This document shows, in pieces, positions 1 to 14,074 of a DNA stretch of 64,000 bases. Source of the DNA: Haplosporangium gracile (taxonomy: Eukaryota; Mortierellomycota; Mortierellomycetes; Mortierellales; Mortierellaceae); NCBI GenBank assembly GCA_015499985.1, contig JAAAUF010000026.1, positions 29,323 to 93,322 of the forward strand, in the 5' to 3' direction. Under the pieces are notes generated by a model. That model saw nothing but the letters and a program-made list of their open reading frames with translations. It searched no databases and was not told the origin of the DNA. The position numbers and the translations under genes are program-made. Each line of letters opens with the position of its first letter. The stretch's first letter is position 1.

Positions 1-3000
1 TAACGGACGGCGGCAGGTCCCTGCAGAATACAGGTACGCTGGACATCCTGGTCGACAACAGCAGCCAAGTCCTCGGCCTGCCAGAGAGAGTCCTTCTTGA
101 ACCAGACCTCAAAGTCTTTGTCGAGAACGGGGATGAAGGGGACGGGCTTCTGGCCACGGCGGTTCATAAGGAAGAGGAAGTATCCGACATCCTCGGTGGT
201 GAGGAGCTGGGTCTTGGTCAGGGGGTAGGTGTTGATGAACTCCTGAGCAAACTCAAAGGGGATGTCCAGCTGGGAGTAGGTCTGGACGATCGAGTTCTTC
301 TCGATACCAACGAAACGCTCCTCAATGCGGCGGAGAACATCGCCCAAAAGGTTGCGGTGGGAGTGGTCGATCCAGCGCTCCTCGTGCTTGATGAAAAGCA
401 ACTCCATGAGACGGTTAATGACCTCCTCGTAGGTCATATCCTGCAAGTCAGCAACACTGCCATTGGCCTTCTTACCGAACCAGACCTATTATTCACAAGT
501 AATTAACATACATCGTTAATTAACTGGAAACGCAAGTAATAAAGGTGCAGTAAACATATCATATTACAGCGTGCACAAGTACCTTCTGGAAATCGGCGTT
601 AAGACGCTTGATGATATAGTCCTTCTTGGCCAAGAGAGCTGCGGCGCGCTTATCCTTGGGGAGACCAAAGATAGTGTCGTCCATCTCCTTCCAGAGCTTG
701 ACTCCGCGAGTGGCAATCTTGTGGATGGGCTCGCCCAACTCGGAACGAACGGTCATGACACCACCGGTGGGGCCCTTGTAGGTCTTCTCCCACTCAGAAT
801 CATCGACGCCGGGAGCATCGACAATAGCCTGCTTGACGCCGAGCGAAGCCATACCCTCCTTGGCAACCATGACACGGGAACCAAAGAGCATACCGTCAAA
901 GGGCATGGGAGGGTAATCCAGCTGGACAGACCAGTCACCGGTGAGGTAAGGGTAAGTATCCTCAGCACCACCGAATCCAGATCCTGCAACAAGAACAACG
1001 TTGGGGTGGCGACGGATGGCAGAGTAGGTCTCCAGGATAGGCTGATGGAAATCCTCGAAACTGTGATGTCCTCCGGCACGACCACCGGTCCACTGGAGAA
1101 TAATGGGCATCTCGGGATGGGCAGCGGCAATGGCCAAGACCTGGCGGATAGACTCAACCGAACCGGGCTTGAACGAGATGTGGCGGATACCGGCCTCGAG
1201 CATGTCAGTAATAAACTCGTTGGCAACCTCGAGCGAGGGAACACCAGCAGCACAGCAGAAACCCTCCATGGGGAGACCCTCGCGACGGAGCTTGGGGACC
1301 AAGGGAGCCTGGAAGCCCCACTGGCGGACGTTGATGAACAAGGTGTTCAAGGTGATACCGGCACCGGGAGTGGTGAGGTGCATGATCTTCTTGACCTTAC
1401 TACGGACAGCAGCCTCGTTGTAGTGTCCACCTCCAGCCAACTCGATGTGATAACCGGCGTTCATGACAGCGCTGACAAAGCCCTCGTTAACGGTCGAAGG
1501 GGTCATACCAGCAACCATCAATGGGGGCTTGGCGAGGAGGCGGGACATGCGAGTATCGATGTGGATCTCACCGGTGACGGAGCGGACGAGCTTGGGCTGG
1601 AACTCGCTGGCCCAGTTAGGGGCGTAGCGAAGAGCGGCAGGGTTAGCGTCAAAGAGGTCGGGCTTGTAGGAGAGCTCGCGGTTGACGCCCTCGGTGGCGC
1701 CAGCAAGGATGACCTGGACACCAGTACCGTCCTTGTTGCGGGCCGTCAAAGAGCCGACTCCGGAGGACCCACCAGGTCCGAAATCGATCACGTGAGTCAA
1801 TCCAGCCATAGCAGTGGCCCTCTCCCAGTGAACGGGGAGAGAGCAGATCTGGTTGACAAGATCCATGGTAACAGTGGCCGATCCAGCGATATCCTTGCCA
1901 GAGTCAGTCGAGAAGACGGGGATAGTCATGGTGCGGGGATCAAAGCTCAAGTCATAGCTGGCAATATCCTTCTCAACAAGGGCTGCAACGCCATCCAAGT
2001 AGGAAGAGTGGAAGGGGGCAGTGATGGGCAAGAAACGGGACGAGAACTTGACCTTTCTCTGCGAGAAGGGGACACGTCCCTGCTCGAGACCAGTGGGGGC
2101 CTTGAGCTTGCGAAGGGCCAAGTTGAGACCGTAGAGGGACTGAGGGGGACCGGTGCAGATAGACGAGCGGGGCCCATTGATGAGCGCAATCTTAATCTTG
2201 CGATCCTCGGGAAGATGGCGGTTGGTGGCCTCGACATACTTTTGAACCTCGGAGGCGCGGAGGGAGTTGACGACCAACATGGGGGTGGGGTTGCCCTCGT
2301 TGTTGGAGAGCGAGTCCTGGAGAATGGCAGGGTTGAGGGTGGTTTGGGGGTAGACCTCCTGGGAGCGGGTTCCGATCCAGAACAACAGACCAAGCGCCTT
2401 GCGCGAGTTGGCAAAGAAGTCATCAAAGGTGGCGGACGAGGAGATGACAACGGACGAGATGATACCCTGGGAGTGTCCAGTCGAGCCCAAAATAACATCG
2501 CGAAGCTGCGCGGGAGTTTGATCGAGCACCTATTATTATTATTTATCGTCCGAGAGAGTATTAATTGGTATTCTTGAGGTATACAAAATCATTCGATTTT
2601 TCCTGTTGAAGAGGAATGCTTCTTCTCAAAAGTGCAAAAGAGCTGAAAGAGACGAAAAAGACAAAAAGACAAGAAAAGAAGCGTACCTTGAGCATGACAT
2701 AGTAATGCATCAACTGAACAAGACCGATCAAAGGAAGCGAGACAGGGGCAGAAACAAGGTAAGCAACATCAGGCTTAGAATCCGGGTTCCTCAACCAGCC
2801 CATGACATCAAGTCCCTTGGAATGGAAAACAGAAGCATCCTCGGAACGAGCATGATCGCGCAAGACGGCAGCCATGTCCTCGATGTAGTCCTGGACCATG
2901 GTGGTATAGGTGGTGTAGATGTCAGCGAGCTCGTCAAAGTACTCCTCGATGTTGCCCTGTCCGCCAAAGATGGCAAAGATCTTTGCTGAGCCGTCGTGTG

Positions 3001-4523
3001 CGGCGGCAAAGAGAGCCGAGGTTGGAGGGGTGTAGTCCTCGTTAGAGAGGACCTCCATGGCACGAAGGAAGGCCAGGGCGGAGAAAAAGGCGTTCATGAT
3101 GATGACGCGGGTATCCTTAGTAAGGGCGCAGGTGACGACGTGGATATCATTTCCTCGGAGGTATTTGGTGACGAAGAACAGGAACACTGTCTTCAAAACA
3201 GGCACAAACTGGAGCGACTGGTCGTTCTATTCCGTGTAATGTAAGAGAAGTAGGCGGTTGTTGTTAGTAAATATTGCTTTCTGCCCCTTCTTTTCATATT
3301 GTTGAGTCGCAAAAAAAAAAAAGAGACCCCTCCGTGGGAAACCAGCGATGAAATCGCTGCTGAAAATAAAGTTTGTGGCTGCTCTCCTCTACTTCTTTTG
3401 TTGCACCTAAAAAAGATTTTGACAAAAAAGATTCCGTCCCCACTCAACCGACAATAACATCCAACTTTGATAAAAGGGAAAAGTAAAGAAAGAATGAAAG
3501 ACAACCACTGTCCTTTTCAACGGCATCTATCTCTCTCCATTTCATCGTTTTCAAAGAGAAAGAAAGACCTTCCCTCCCCTATTGGCTTTGACTCTCCTTT
3601 CGATCATCAATTGAAAAACGAAAAGGCAAGGCCCCCGTCTCCTCCTGACGCCGTCATTGTCTTTTCCCCCACAACCCACTTCACTCCCTTCCACTTCCAT
3701 CATAAGCCCCTCCCTCCCCAAAGAAACCAAAAAAAGAAGCATGGAACAAGTCCCATTGCTAAGAAAGAAAAAAACAGCCCGCTGCTGCAATAAACAATCA
3801 CCCATATCACATTCTTCAATTGCTTCCTTGTTGTCTTCCACTCCATGATGATAATTGTCACAACTGTCGATCGTTTGAACAGCTTTAAGACAACACAAGC
3901 GAGTAACCAATTTCTCGCTCAATTGCTTCTCTTACAGTCTCCTTTGTCATGGGCAAGTGTCCTTTAAGTGTATCATATCTCGCACTTCATGTTCCTTCAA
4001 TCCTGATCCTGTCCATGGGCAAATCCTTTCTTTGTTGGGGCAAAATACAGAAATCAAATAAAAAGAAAGAAAGCGCACGCCTTCCTTGCAACACTGTCGT
4101 CGTATGTCAATGGTAACACAAATTATCGAGTTCCGAAACGAAAAAAGCAAAGAAAAGTAAAACAAAACGTCCAAAAATCCCAGTAAGTCCCTTATGGCCT
4201 TTCCTTGCTTGCGATCCAAGATGTCCTTTGTCCAATTGATGAAGCATAGATAATATTAAAGCAAAAAAAATTACCTGCTCGCACTTGTCGGTAGCAAACT
4301 TGAGAAAACGAGCAACGAGTTCCATCTCGGGAGCCTGCTCATCAGCAGCACCCTCAACGGGGGTAGCGGCAACAGCAGACTCGGTCGACGAGATCAAAAA
4401 TTCCTCACGCAATTGCTCAGCAGCGAGCCAGACATCGGAAGCAACAAGGATCGAGACCTCGGAGGTGCCCTGCTTGAGGGTCAAAGGACGAGTCAAGTTG
4501 TTGGATTGCATGGTGTTCGTCAT
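1..4523 (-). CDS. FAS1: Fatty acid synthase, beta-subunit region (partial; continues beyond left edge)
   Basis: Cytosolic type I fatty acid synthase. The window holds the N-terminus, acetyltransferase domain, FMN enoyl-reductase domain and the approach to the dehydratase domain. Exons (minus strand): 4275-4523, 2687-3226, 583-2529 and 1-485, all joined in phase 0 at GT-AG borders; they encode about 1074 residues here. The start is the first ATG (residues MTNTMQ); a second Met four codons later is possible. The acetyltransferase nucleophile elbow GHSQG places the active serine near residue 283. The enoyl-reductase glycine/histidine motif GGRAGGHHSFED lies in exon 3. The sequence follows the yeast Fas1 order without gaps, so the 1048-nt first intron (3227-4274) need not hide an exon. 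Some early-diverging fungi and basidiomycetes fuse the beta and alpha parts in one protein; the window cannot show whether this gene does. Identity is very secure, exon borders fairly so. Confidence 0.96.
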
Positions 4524-5230
4524 ATTATTGTGGTGGCAGTTGTTTTTTTTTGGTGATGGTAAAATGCTAGAGGGAGAGATGGGTTAAAGGCTTCTTTGAA
4601 AGGGTTGTGGGAAGTGTTTCTTTGATGAGGCAATAGACAAGATTGAATGCAACTTTTCAATGGTTTGTTATCGTCAAGAAAGAAATTGGAAGAAGTTTTT
4701 GGGGTGGAGAAAGGAGGATGAGATATGCAACGAAAATGAAAGGGATTATGCGAGTAAGGAAAATCAAAAGGGTCTATGCAAGAGAAACAACAAAAAATAA
4801 CGAGAAGAGCGAATAAAAGAGAGTGAGATGCGGAATGGGAGGAGGAGAGTAAAGAGGAATGAGCAACGGGAGGAGGGAGAAGAGGAGAGGAGGGAGGATA
4901 AAGGGAGAGTGGGGAAGAAGAAAGAGAAAAAAGAGAAAGAAGGGAGAAGAAGCGGAAAGTAATATACAGCAAAAAGTAGGGGAACCCAAAAAAAACTGAA
5001 ATGCCACCAACAAAAACGAAGATAAGTTTTGAACGCAGTGTGTGTGCGATCTGAAAAGAACACTAGAAGGATAACAAAGGGGGTGGACGGACAAAAAGGA
5101 CAAAAGAATGCGGACACCCAAAAGTATCGATCCATCCAACAAACACCACTTCTGGCAACAAAAGAGGGTTATTTTATGTGGGGGGGCCAAAGCGAATTGT
5201 GTTTGAGACGCAGACCATACGATGATGGGT
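4524..5230. promoter_or_regulatory. Upstream leader/promoter region of the fatty acid synthase gene
   Basis: The 700 bp before the synthase start codon is almost purely pyrimidine on the transcribed (minus) sense strand, with CT-rich runs around 4800-4960. This is typical of the leader and core promoter of a highly expressed fungal gene. I see no convincing TATA box and no other open reading frame. The call rests on position and composition only. Confidence 0.45.
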
Positions 5231-8114
5231 AGATTCCGCTTTCAATTCGTGTGTGATTCGCTCCTACAATGTTCATTTACAGATCACTGATAAAAAAATC
5301 TTTTTGGTGAATGAAACCCAGCCAAAGAGGACAATGCCCCCAACATTTGAGCCTGATCCAGGGCAAGGTTGCCATTCGACATTGATCCAACCACTCTGTT
5401 CTATCCATCTTCCTGCTCTCTTGCTGTTCATCAACGAACATACAACACTCAACTCAACACCCAACGTAAAACAACAAGGACAAGAACTCAGCAAGGATAA
5501 ATGTCTTTGCTTTCTCTCTCTCCACAACAACACCTGAAGGTCAAGGACTCCGCTATGTTGCCGGATGGGATCCAAGGCGGATGTATTAGCCTCTGGTTGG
5601 CTACGATCCACTCTTTTCCAAACTCTTTGTTCTCTGCTACCTTTACCTTGTTGCTCTTGACACAAAGAGAAAGAAAGAACAAAGAAACATTTATCAATCA
5701 ACGTCCAATCCAGGACTACATTTTGTTACTTCCTTTTCTGCAACTCCTTTGTAATCAATCGTGTAGATCTAACAGGGTCCAATGGAGTGCCTGTGGATGG
5801 ATGCGAAAAAAAAGGGGAACGGTATACAGCAACAACAACAATACAACATCGCGTCGATGAGTATGTTGGGTACATGCCTATGTGTCTATGTAGTGTGCGT
5901 ACAGACCATGGCTCGGATGTATTCTGCTAGCGAAGATAAGCGTTACTGATCAGCCCTTGATGAAAAAACAACCTAGTGCAGCAGCCAAAAGAAGAAAAAA
6001 AAAACTAAGCCAACGTGGGTGGCATATCTCCTGGTTGTGCCACCAAAAGGGAGCTCAACAAAGCGAAAAAAAAGGCACACACACTCCTTTTACTTCTCGG
6101 ATGAAATGAACGTCGAGTGACTGCCAAAACGATAAATAATTTAAATAATTCGCTTTTCCTCGCCCCAAAAATTTTATTATCGGCCGCCCCAAGATCAGGG
6201 CCTTCACTTACTTGGTGAAGGGAAATGGGAAGAGAGAGTCAACTACAACCGCCCGCTTACAAAAGGGCATTTGCAAAGAAATAGAGGGCGGGGGAAACGG
6301 ATCGTCTCGTTTTGGACATTGCCAGCAAAAAGCAACAAAGAAAAAAAGAAAAGCAGATAAATGCTAATCATCGTTGTCAAATTCGCCAGCATGGGGGAGA
6401 GGACAGCCATCCGTCTCCCCACCCCCCATCCCTTCATCCATGGTCCCCCAATGCTACAAGCACACGTATACGCAAATACAATTATCACTTTATCATGATT
6501 GTTGGTAATCATCCCTTCGCATTATTTGCTTTGCTGTTGTAGCAAATTGCCGAGCCGACTGATACGGAAACGGAGGGAAAAGGGAGAGAAGACTGGAGTG
6601 GCAAGCTCGTTAGCCATACAAGGCACAGACCATGGTCGTTGATATCATTATGTTATGTGAAATTAAAGGAGAGCAGCCCTCTCGAGGCAAAGCAGGACCC
6701 TTCAACTCCCAACCGACACAGGAACAAAGCAGAAAACAATGGTTTATGTCTTTGCATATTCAGCTACACAAGTCCCATGCCGGTCCATCGACCTCAAACT
6801 TGTTATCTCTTTCTACGAACAAGGATCTAAACGTTCAATCGTAAGAGCACAAGCTCATCCCCTCCGTTGCTCATCCCATCGATGGATTAGATAACTCCTC
6901 CCCGTCCCTGACAGTTCCAAAATTTCATATATCTCCCTGGCTCAAGCGTAACGCCTCTCTCTCTCCCTCCCTTCCTCGCACACACAGAGAGAGTGTCCCA
7001 AACTTGCTCTCTTTCGCTCTTTTGCCCGAACTGCTGGTTGCCTACGATGCAAAGCGAGGCGAAATTCCGTCCATCTTATAATTTTTTACACTCACCCTTC
7101 TTCGCACTCTTTCAGTAACAGAATAAAAAAAACCTTTTATTGAGACAGACACGGACCTTGGGTCCAAACATATGCTACTTTCTTCCTACTTCACGTACTC
7201 AAACGCCACTATCGTCGTCTGTTCTCTACTCTTCTTTTTTTTTCTCTTCGTTTATTTCATATCATGAGTCATACGTTACTCGTGCGCGCATGTTACCCTA
7301 CTATGGGCACAGACACAGGTAGCTCATCTTGTTTACCTTCCTGTAAGTCATAGATCGGCGAGACCGAGCAAGAGTATTCTCCAAATTCTTTCTCCTTCTC
7401 TCTTTCTGCAATCAACATGACATTTTTTGAATGTACATGACAAACATGCATGTACAGTAATTGTACAGCCAGTCCTCTCTAAGCAACAGGCTTTTGAAAC
7501 AATCTTCAAGTGTCCTGTGTTGTTGTTTATTTATATCTTTATTTGCCCTATGCACTGTGGCGAGATGGAAAAAAAGGTGCACAATGATGACCTACGCCCT
7601 ACATCTCATTCTTTCACCATTAGACTATCTATCCTCCGACACCTGTTCTTTGTTCCCATCCCTCTTGCAAACCCCTACCGTCCGATGTTTGATAGCTTTG
7701 GGTCAACCCGGGCCATCAGACAGATGGTGGTTTGGGTGAGAAAAAAATGATTGTGAGACTTTTGAGGCGTACATGCATTCGTTGTGTTTTATTTGCTTCA
7801 CTAGGAAGAAAGAGTACATCGCTTTGTCCACACAACAAAGCACTCGCGACTCGGGTCCCCCCAACTAATTGTGGTATGAATGAGTATAGGATTGACATAC
7901 AAACGCTAGTCAGACGACTAGATGTAAACAAAGATATAGGTCTAGGAAAGGCAGCCTTGGCTACATGAATGAGTTGGTACAAAATACTATTTGACCATCA
8001 TAGGTTGAGATGTGTCGCAAAAAACAAAGATTGGTGGCGTTCTTGTCTAATTGTCCTACGACTACATTACGTGTAGTTTTCTGAGCCCCGGCTGTCTATT
8101 CCCAACGAAATATG

Positions 8115-8137
8115 AAAAAAAAAAAAAAAAAAAAAAA
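8115..8137. repeat. Poly-A tract, 23 bp
   Basis: An uninterrupted run of 23 A on the plus strand inside the gene-poor stretch. Similar runs occur at 17049-17072 (A) and 42791-42812 (T). No target-site duplication or retroelement body was recognised beside it. Confidence 0.9.
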
Positions 8138-8334
8138 CTTCGCCTTTTCTTGATGGCTTTACAACCCTTTTGTCCAGCCATTGTTCTCTTCAGTCCTTTT
8201 CCCTTGCTTCTTACCCAACGTTTTGACTTTTCTCTCCTCGTTCAACCAATAATTTTAACTTTCTCAACCCTGATCTTCTCGTAAGCCCCTTCATGCCTTT
8301 CTGATGACCAACAAATAAACGGCGCTTTGGATGC

Positions 8335-8359
8335 TGTGTGTGTGTGCGTGTGTGTGTGT
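8335..8359. repeat. (TG)n microsatellite
   Basis: About 12 TG units with one C interruption, in the gene-poor region. A simple sequence repeat with no visible link to a gene. Confidence 0.9.
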
Positions 8360-11300
8360 CCACCCCTTCCCTAAATTAGGTACTTTTTCGGAGTGTCTAA
8401 AAACCCCGAGGGAAAGAAAGAAAAAAAAAAAGAGGAGCGCTAGCCCACCAAACCAGCCCATCTCCTCTTTCATTTCGCCAGCGAATCACATGAGGTATCC
8501 AATCAAATGTGTGAGAAAAACCATCCAGGCACACTTCGTCCGTAAATTGCATTTGAACACTTTCTATCCCCTGATAACGTGTCCCTCCTGTCCTATTGGT
8601 ATTCATCTAAAGAAGAGAAGGGAAGGAAGAGATGAAGTAGAAGCGAGGTGTGCCATCATCCCTATTTCATTTTTATTGTTGATCACATCCGAAGAAGCCA
8701 ACAATAGAAATGACCAATGGATACTCTCCTTCAATCGATCTTCGCAATTGTTCTTGAAATAGATAGAAAGGATGGTAACAATACTTACAAATGAAAGCGT
8801 GATCATTGCAACAATAAGAACGAAATAATAGATAGAGGTGTGAACGAATCAGGAAAAGGAGACAATAGGACAATGGGACAATAGGACAATAATAGCATCC
8901 AAGGTTAAAAAAATAGGTGGCAATAAACATACAGAAAAAAAATGGAGATCGGAGGAGACCGAGAACGTGAGTGAGGAGCGGCAAAAGGAGGGCGGCAAAA
9001 TAGAAAGGCATGCCCATACACATTTTACATAGCAGAGCACTTTGTCTCGATCTCATTCTCCTTCTACAAAGTTTGGAACTCATGTGCCAATGGGTAGATA
9101 TATGAATGGATGGATGGGATGAGGTGCCGTTGGATCGTGTAATACGATCGCTCACCTTCAAAAAAAAAAAACACAAGGGGAAAAAAAGGTCATCGACTCT
9201 TTTCTTTCGCAAATGAAGATAGCCAACAACCTTAGCTGCGTGTGTGAGTGTGTGTGTATGCGAATGAATTTGTTTCCCATCTGGAGGCTTACATGCTTGT
9301 GCATGCTCGATTACTCGCCCTTGTTTTCTGTTTTTGCTTTGTAGCATCCGATAGATGATAAAAATAACCTTAAGTCGCCGTTAGTTGGTGAGCCATTTTC
9401 GCTCTTCTTGCATGCCTTTATATTTTCTCTGTTGTCTTTGTTTCTCGGTGATCATTCAAGGACATTCCGCAGACACCATTGAACAAACAAAGTTTTGGAG
9501 CATTGGTTTGCGACGGGTTAGAAAACAGGTGCTAGACTATGGGTTCAACCTGCGCTGATGTTCGCATTAAAAAGGGGTTCTCGACAAATTACATCTCTAT
9601 GGGTACCTTTCGCCTCGTCTGTGTAATTGTGAGTACATGGTACATCCAATCGAGGTACCCATTCATTTGTCAGCCTACCTGGGTGTATGTCTGCATGCCC
9701 GTATGTCTGTCTATTTTGGCTGTGTGCATTTCAACAGCCATCATCTACCTTCAGCTTATCCGTTGGTTGTCTCTCCCGATTGATTGCATTTCTGTATTGG
9801 GGTAAGCATTAGACAAATAAGATGATGTGTGTGCAGCAGGGGTATTGACCAGGGCAGCTAAGTAAATGACGCATGGGTCAAGTCTGCAAACAGTCAAAAT
9901 AACCACATCCCCTCCCCTCACCCTCTCACCCTCTTCTCTATGGCATTAAGAAAGAATGAATGCAAAATGACATGACATGATGAGGGCGCATGCTCGTTCC
10001 TGGAAGAATATTTTGTTTGGGTCCGAGATCGATGGTGGATGAGTGATGAACAATGATACTTTTTACTTTAACCCTCTTCTCTTCCTCCTCCTGTTGCCGT
10101 CCCAACGGTTGGTTAATTGATTCGAGTCGAACAAACAACAAACAACACAGACGGGCAGGGGTTGACAGGAGGAGGATAGTCAGAGGCAAGGGAAGAGACA
10201 GGGGACGTGAGGGGAAAACACGAGGTTCCCTTTGTCTTTACTGTTCGATTGTCTTGTTTTGTTTTGTTTGTTTGTGTGTGTACATGCACGCCCTCCTTCC
10301 TCTCATTCTCTGTCTTTTTTTTTTTTTTTTCTTTTCTTTGTGCTCATAAGGATGGAGGGAGAGGAGGGTGGAGGCCCCCGGAAGATGGGCAAACAAAAAA
10401 AAAGAAAAAAAGAAAGTGAGCAAAAAAAGAAAGACTAGACCAAAGAGGGAAGGCTTGCCTTACTTCGTATCTTGACCTGCAAAGGCGTGACAGGACCATG
10501 ACCATGACCATCATCAAAAGGGAGGAAGTAAAAAGGGAGACGCCATAGATGGGCTATAGGGATTGGGCTTATTCGCCTGTCTAGCTTCCTGGCTGGGCTT
10601 TGTCTGGTTTAGTTTGGTTTGGATGGTTGGTTGACCACTTCTTTTTTTGGTTGGTACTTTTAATTGCATTCCGTTAGATTGTGCAGTTTGTTTTGCGATG
10701 CATATTTTCACACATCGCTTATCAATAAAGCCGACCCTTGTGAAGTCGACTTTTGACTTGACTTAATGAGGGCTAGAGGGTAGTGCTTTGCACACAAACG
10801 AGAGAAAACAAGAAAAGGGCTGGATCCCATTCTGGATAATTAGGCATTCATTATTTACAACATCCTTTCACTCCATTCCGTTCATTTTATTCCTTCCCTC
10901 CCTTTTTTTTTTGTTTGTTTCCTCACACGCCTCCTTCCACTCGACTCCTCTTTTTTCTTTCTCTTCTTTCTCTTCTTTTTTTTTTTTTTTTTTTTGGCTT
11001 CGTTCGCCCCCTTTTTCCTTTCCCTTTTCCTTTTTCCCTTTCTTTTGGGTAGTTCCCTCCAACAAAAGATAAAAAACAGGAGTCAACAAAAAGGTACGAT
11101 TAGGTCAATTGGGTAAATAAATTTATTTCTGGCGTTTGTTTGAACGATCGAGAAAGAGTAATTGGCGACAATGGAAGAGAAGAAAAGAACAACGGGCAGA
11201 CGGACGGATAGACACATAGACAGAAGACAACAAATAGAACGACTTGAACAAAATAACCGACCCCGCGGCTAGGTCTAGCTGTATATGTGCGTTGTGTATA

Positions 11301-12112
11301 TATATTGATAGAGTAGATAGTCCGTTGGTTGGTTGGTCTGCGATATGTGAATGAAATAAATTGCCTTTTTGACCTGACCAACTGACCGACCTGCCCTGAC
11401 GCTGGGAAGAGGGCAGGGCACACTTTCATAATACAGTAAACAAAATGTACATATAAAACGGGTTTTAGGGTTAGGCAAGATGGAAGACAGAGTTGTGGAA
11501 AAGAGGGAAGAGAGAGGATTGTCACGGTCATGCTAGGACCAGACCGTGTCTGACTGGAGTAAAAAGTCGAGGCCCACTTTTTTTTTTAACTTTTATATTT
11601 TCATATTCATCGACTTACTGCATTGTTTGTTGATGAGAGTGTGGGTGTGTTTATCTGTTTGTGTGTCCATCTCTCCAAAGAAGAATGAGAAATGAGTAGA
11701 GAAAACAAAAAAAAACAATTGCCCACTAGTGTATCCTCGCCATGGTAAATAACAGTTTGCACACGCAATAACAAGAAAATGGTCCAATAAGAATAAGAAT
11801 AATATAATATCTTCACAATCGCCATTGAATCATTGGGCCAAGTTGTCCGTAAAAAAAGATATGGTTATAGTTATGAAAAAGTTGTGTGAGTGTGTCTGGT
11901 GCAGCAGACAAGACAGAGAAGGCGGACAAGGACGGACAACTCGATGTAGAGTTCAGTTTTTTAGTTTTCTAATCCGAGCCTGCATATCATGTTTTGGCTG
12001 GCTGTTCTGGCTAACCGTCTGGTTCCCTCCTTCCTGTCTTTTTTACATCTTCATCTGAGTTGCTGGTCCAAGTTAGTCCGGTCGGGTTCGGTCTCTGCTT
12101 AGAGTGCGTCTG

Positions 12113-12143
<31 letters not shown>
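12113..12143. repeat. (TTG)n microsatellite
   Basis: About ten tandem TTG/TGT trinucleotides in non-coding DNA. The same triplet recurs in the glutamine-rich candidate gene near 44600. Confidence 0.9.
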
Positions 12144-12144
<1 letters not shown>

Positions 12145-13400
12145 TTGCTTGTGTTTGTGCAATGTGATGTGATTTCCAACGGATGGTTGCCTGCCTGCCG
12201 CCTGTGCCCCGATGCCTTTAGTTTTTAGAGTACTTCAAGTGAATGGAGGGAACACTGTTGGTTTTTGTGTTTATGCGTTTTGGATGTGTATGCCCCGCCA
12301 ACTCAACTCCCAATTTTGTTTCTCAGCCAACCCTTCGTCCTTCTTCTTGTTCTTCTTTACCCGAACGGATAGTCCGCATCACTCCTACATCGGGTCTTTA
12401 TTGTTTATTTGTTGCCTATTGTTCCTGTTTCCCCTCCTTGTTCTTCATTTCTTTGGTGCTTCCTCGTTGTTCATCATCGTCATCGACGCCAATTGCTCAA
12501 AAAGAATAGTAGGGAACTGCTTGTCTTGACCACAACCACCACAACACAACCGCATCAAAGCGCTACCGAGTCGTCCCCTTTTTTATATACATATCTAGTC
12601 TGGGTGGCAGACTAGAAACCCAGCCAGCAGGCATCGTCTACTTTAGCAGCCAGCAGCAGTGCAGTGCAGTGCAGTCATCATCGAGAGGACCGTGACGATT
12701 GGCAAAAAAGGCGGAGACACACTAATTATTATTTTGTCCTCATGTCGGTCGAATATGCGAAATAAAAAAAGAACTGTCTGTCCTGTCTTCTGTCTTTGCT
12801 TATGCTTCATGCTTATGTCCGCGTATCAATCTTTGTTTGTTGTTACAGGTCGTCAACCGCCCCTCGCTGCACTGCTACTGTCCTTGTCCTTTATCCTGTT
12901 GTCCTGTCTGCAAATGCCTGCAATGCCTGTATTGTATTGCCTGCTTGGATGAATGGCTTGACCCCCTTCATCTGTGTTTCTCCTTTCTTTTTTTTTTCTT
13001 TTTTTTTATCTTTGTCGTTTCTTTTTTGCCTGTGTGTCTGTATGTATGAATGTGTGAGTGCCTTCCAACTCCTCTACTTCTCCTACAACTCCCCCTCCTT
13101 GTTGTTGCCCCCCTTTTCCTGGTTCTTAATAGTTCATTATTATTCTTTTTATTAGCAGGAGTAGCAGCAGCAGCAGATAGACTTGTTCCTTTTTTTTTTT
13201 TTACCTGTTTTTGTTGCAAAGTGTGCATGAGTGTATGTGAGTGGCAATGGGCATGTCTGTTGTCCTAATACATATGTTACAAATATAACATGTGTGTGTG
13301 TGTGTGCGTTTGCCCCATGGATGGGTATGCGGGATATGAGTTGTTGTTGTTATTCATTTGCCGCCCTTGGTCTTCTTATGCTTTCGCTGTTTTGCCTCAC

Positions 13401-14074
13401 TTTATTATCTCTTCCACTTCTGCCCTTCTCTTTTTCTTTTCTCTTCTCTCTTTACTCTCTTACTCCTTCCAAGTCCCCTTCCTCATCATCTCGCTTTTTT
13501 ATGAATCCCTAAAACCCTTCGCTTTCCTTTCTCTTCTTCTCTTCTCTTTTCTTTTCTTTCATCAACTTTCCCCTTCCCCTCACTTACACACTGACTCTAT
13601 AGCCCTCTCTCCCTCGCTCTCGCTCTCACTTTCTCACTCTCTCACTCAACCACACTACCCCACCCACTTCCCCTCTAACGACATATATCTGCATCGAGCA
13701 CACCAAACACCTCTTCTCTTCCACCCTCCCCCCCCCACCCCTCTTTAACGAACCCCCCACCTTGCATCCACTGCAATCCCTCAATAGTGTCTTTCTAACC
13801 ACTATCCCTTCCAACTTGCTACTCAACCTCTTCACGTTCAGCAAACAACCTTTACCTTTTTCCCCTTATCCTCCTTCCATCCATACTCTCCAACAATAAT
13901 CTTTCTCTTACTCTCGCTTTGAAAAAGAACCTTTTCCCTTCGTCTTTTTGCAATAACCCCCTTCTCGTCTCACTATAACGCCTCTTCTCCGTCAACAATA
14001 ACCCTTTCTCTCTCTTTTTGTTAACAACAACAACAAACAACCCCCTTTACCATATTTCCTTTCAGACTAAATTG
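13401..14074 (+). promoter_or_regulatory. Probable transcribed leader (5'UTR exon) and promoter of the C2H2 zinc-finger gene
   Basis: A strongly pyrimidine-rich stretch on the plus strand (13400-14050) that ends at a good splice donor, ATTG/GTAAGCG, at 14075. Together with an acceptor just before the start codon at 15005, this suggests a leader exon ending at 14074. Start of transcription was not determined. Confidence 0.5.

Larger units (their letters stand above)
5231..13400. other. Long gene-poor intergenic stretch
   Basis: About 8 kb in which I can support no gene on either strand. Open frames are short, use AT-rich codons unlike the real genes nearby, and run through homopolymers. Contents are poly-A/T runs (for example 8115-8137 and 10980-10996), dinucleotide and trinucleotide repeats, CT-rich tracts and scattered short direct repeats such as a GACAATAGGA-like unit at 8870-8895. 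No tRNA, rRNA or transposon ends were seen. It may contain long non-coding transcripts or distal regulatory DNA. Confidence 0.5.

Noticed and set aside
571..2577. A 668-codon open frame on the plus strand opposite the fatty acid synthase exon
   Set aside because: It is the antisense shadow of the synthase. Sense codons TTA, CTA and TCA are rare in these GC3-biased genes, so the aligned antisense frame stays open. Similar shadows lie opposite the OPT (33406-35505), ZIP (40559-41887) and bromodomain (48841-49902) genes.
9539..9805. An 88-codon hydrophobic plus-strand frame in the gene-poor region
   Set aside because: Hydrophobicity comes from T-rich codons; no splice partner, domain or coding-type codon use was seen.
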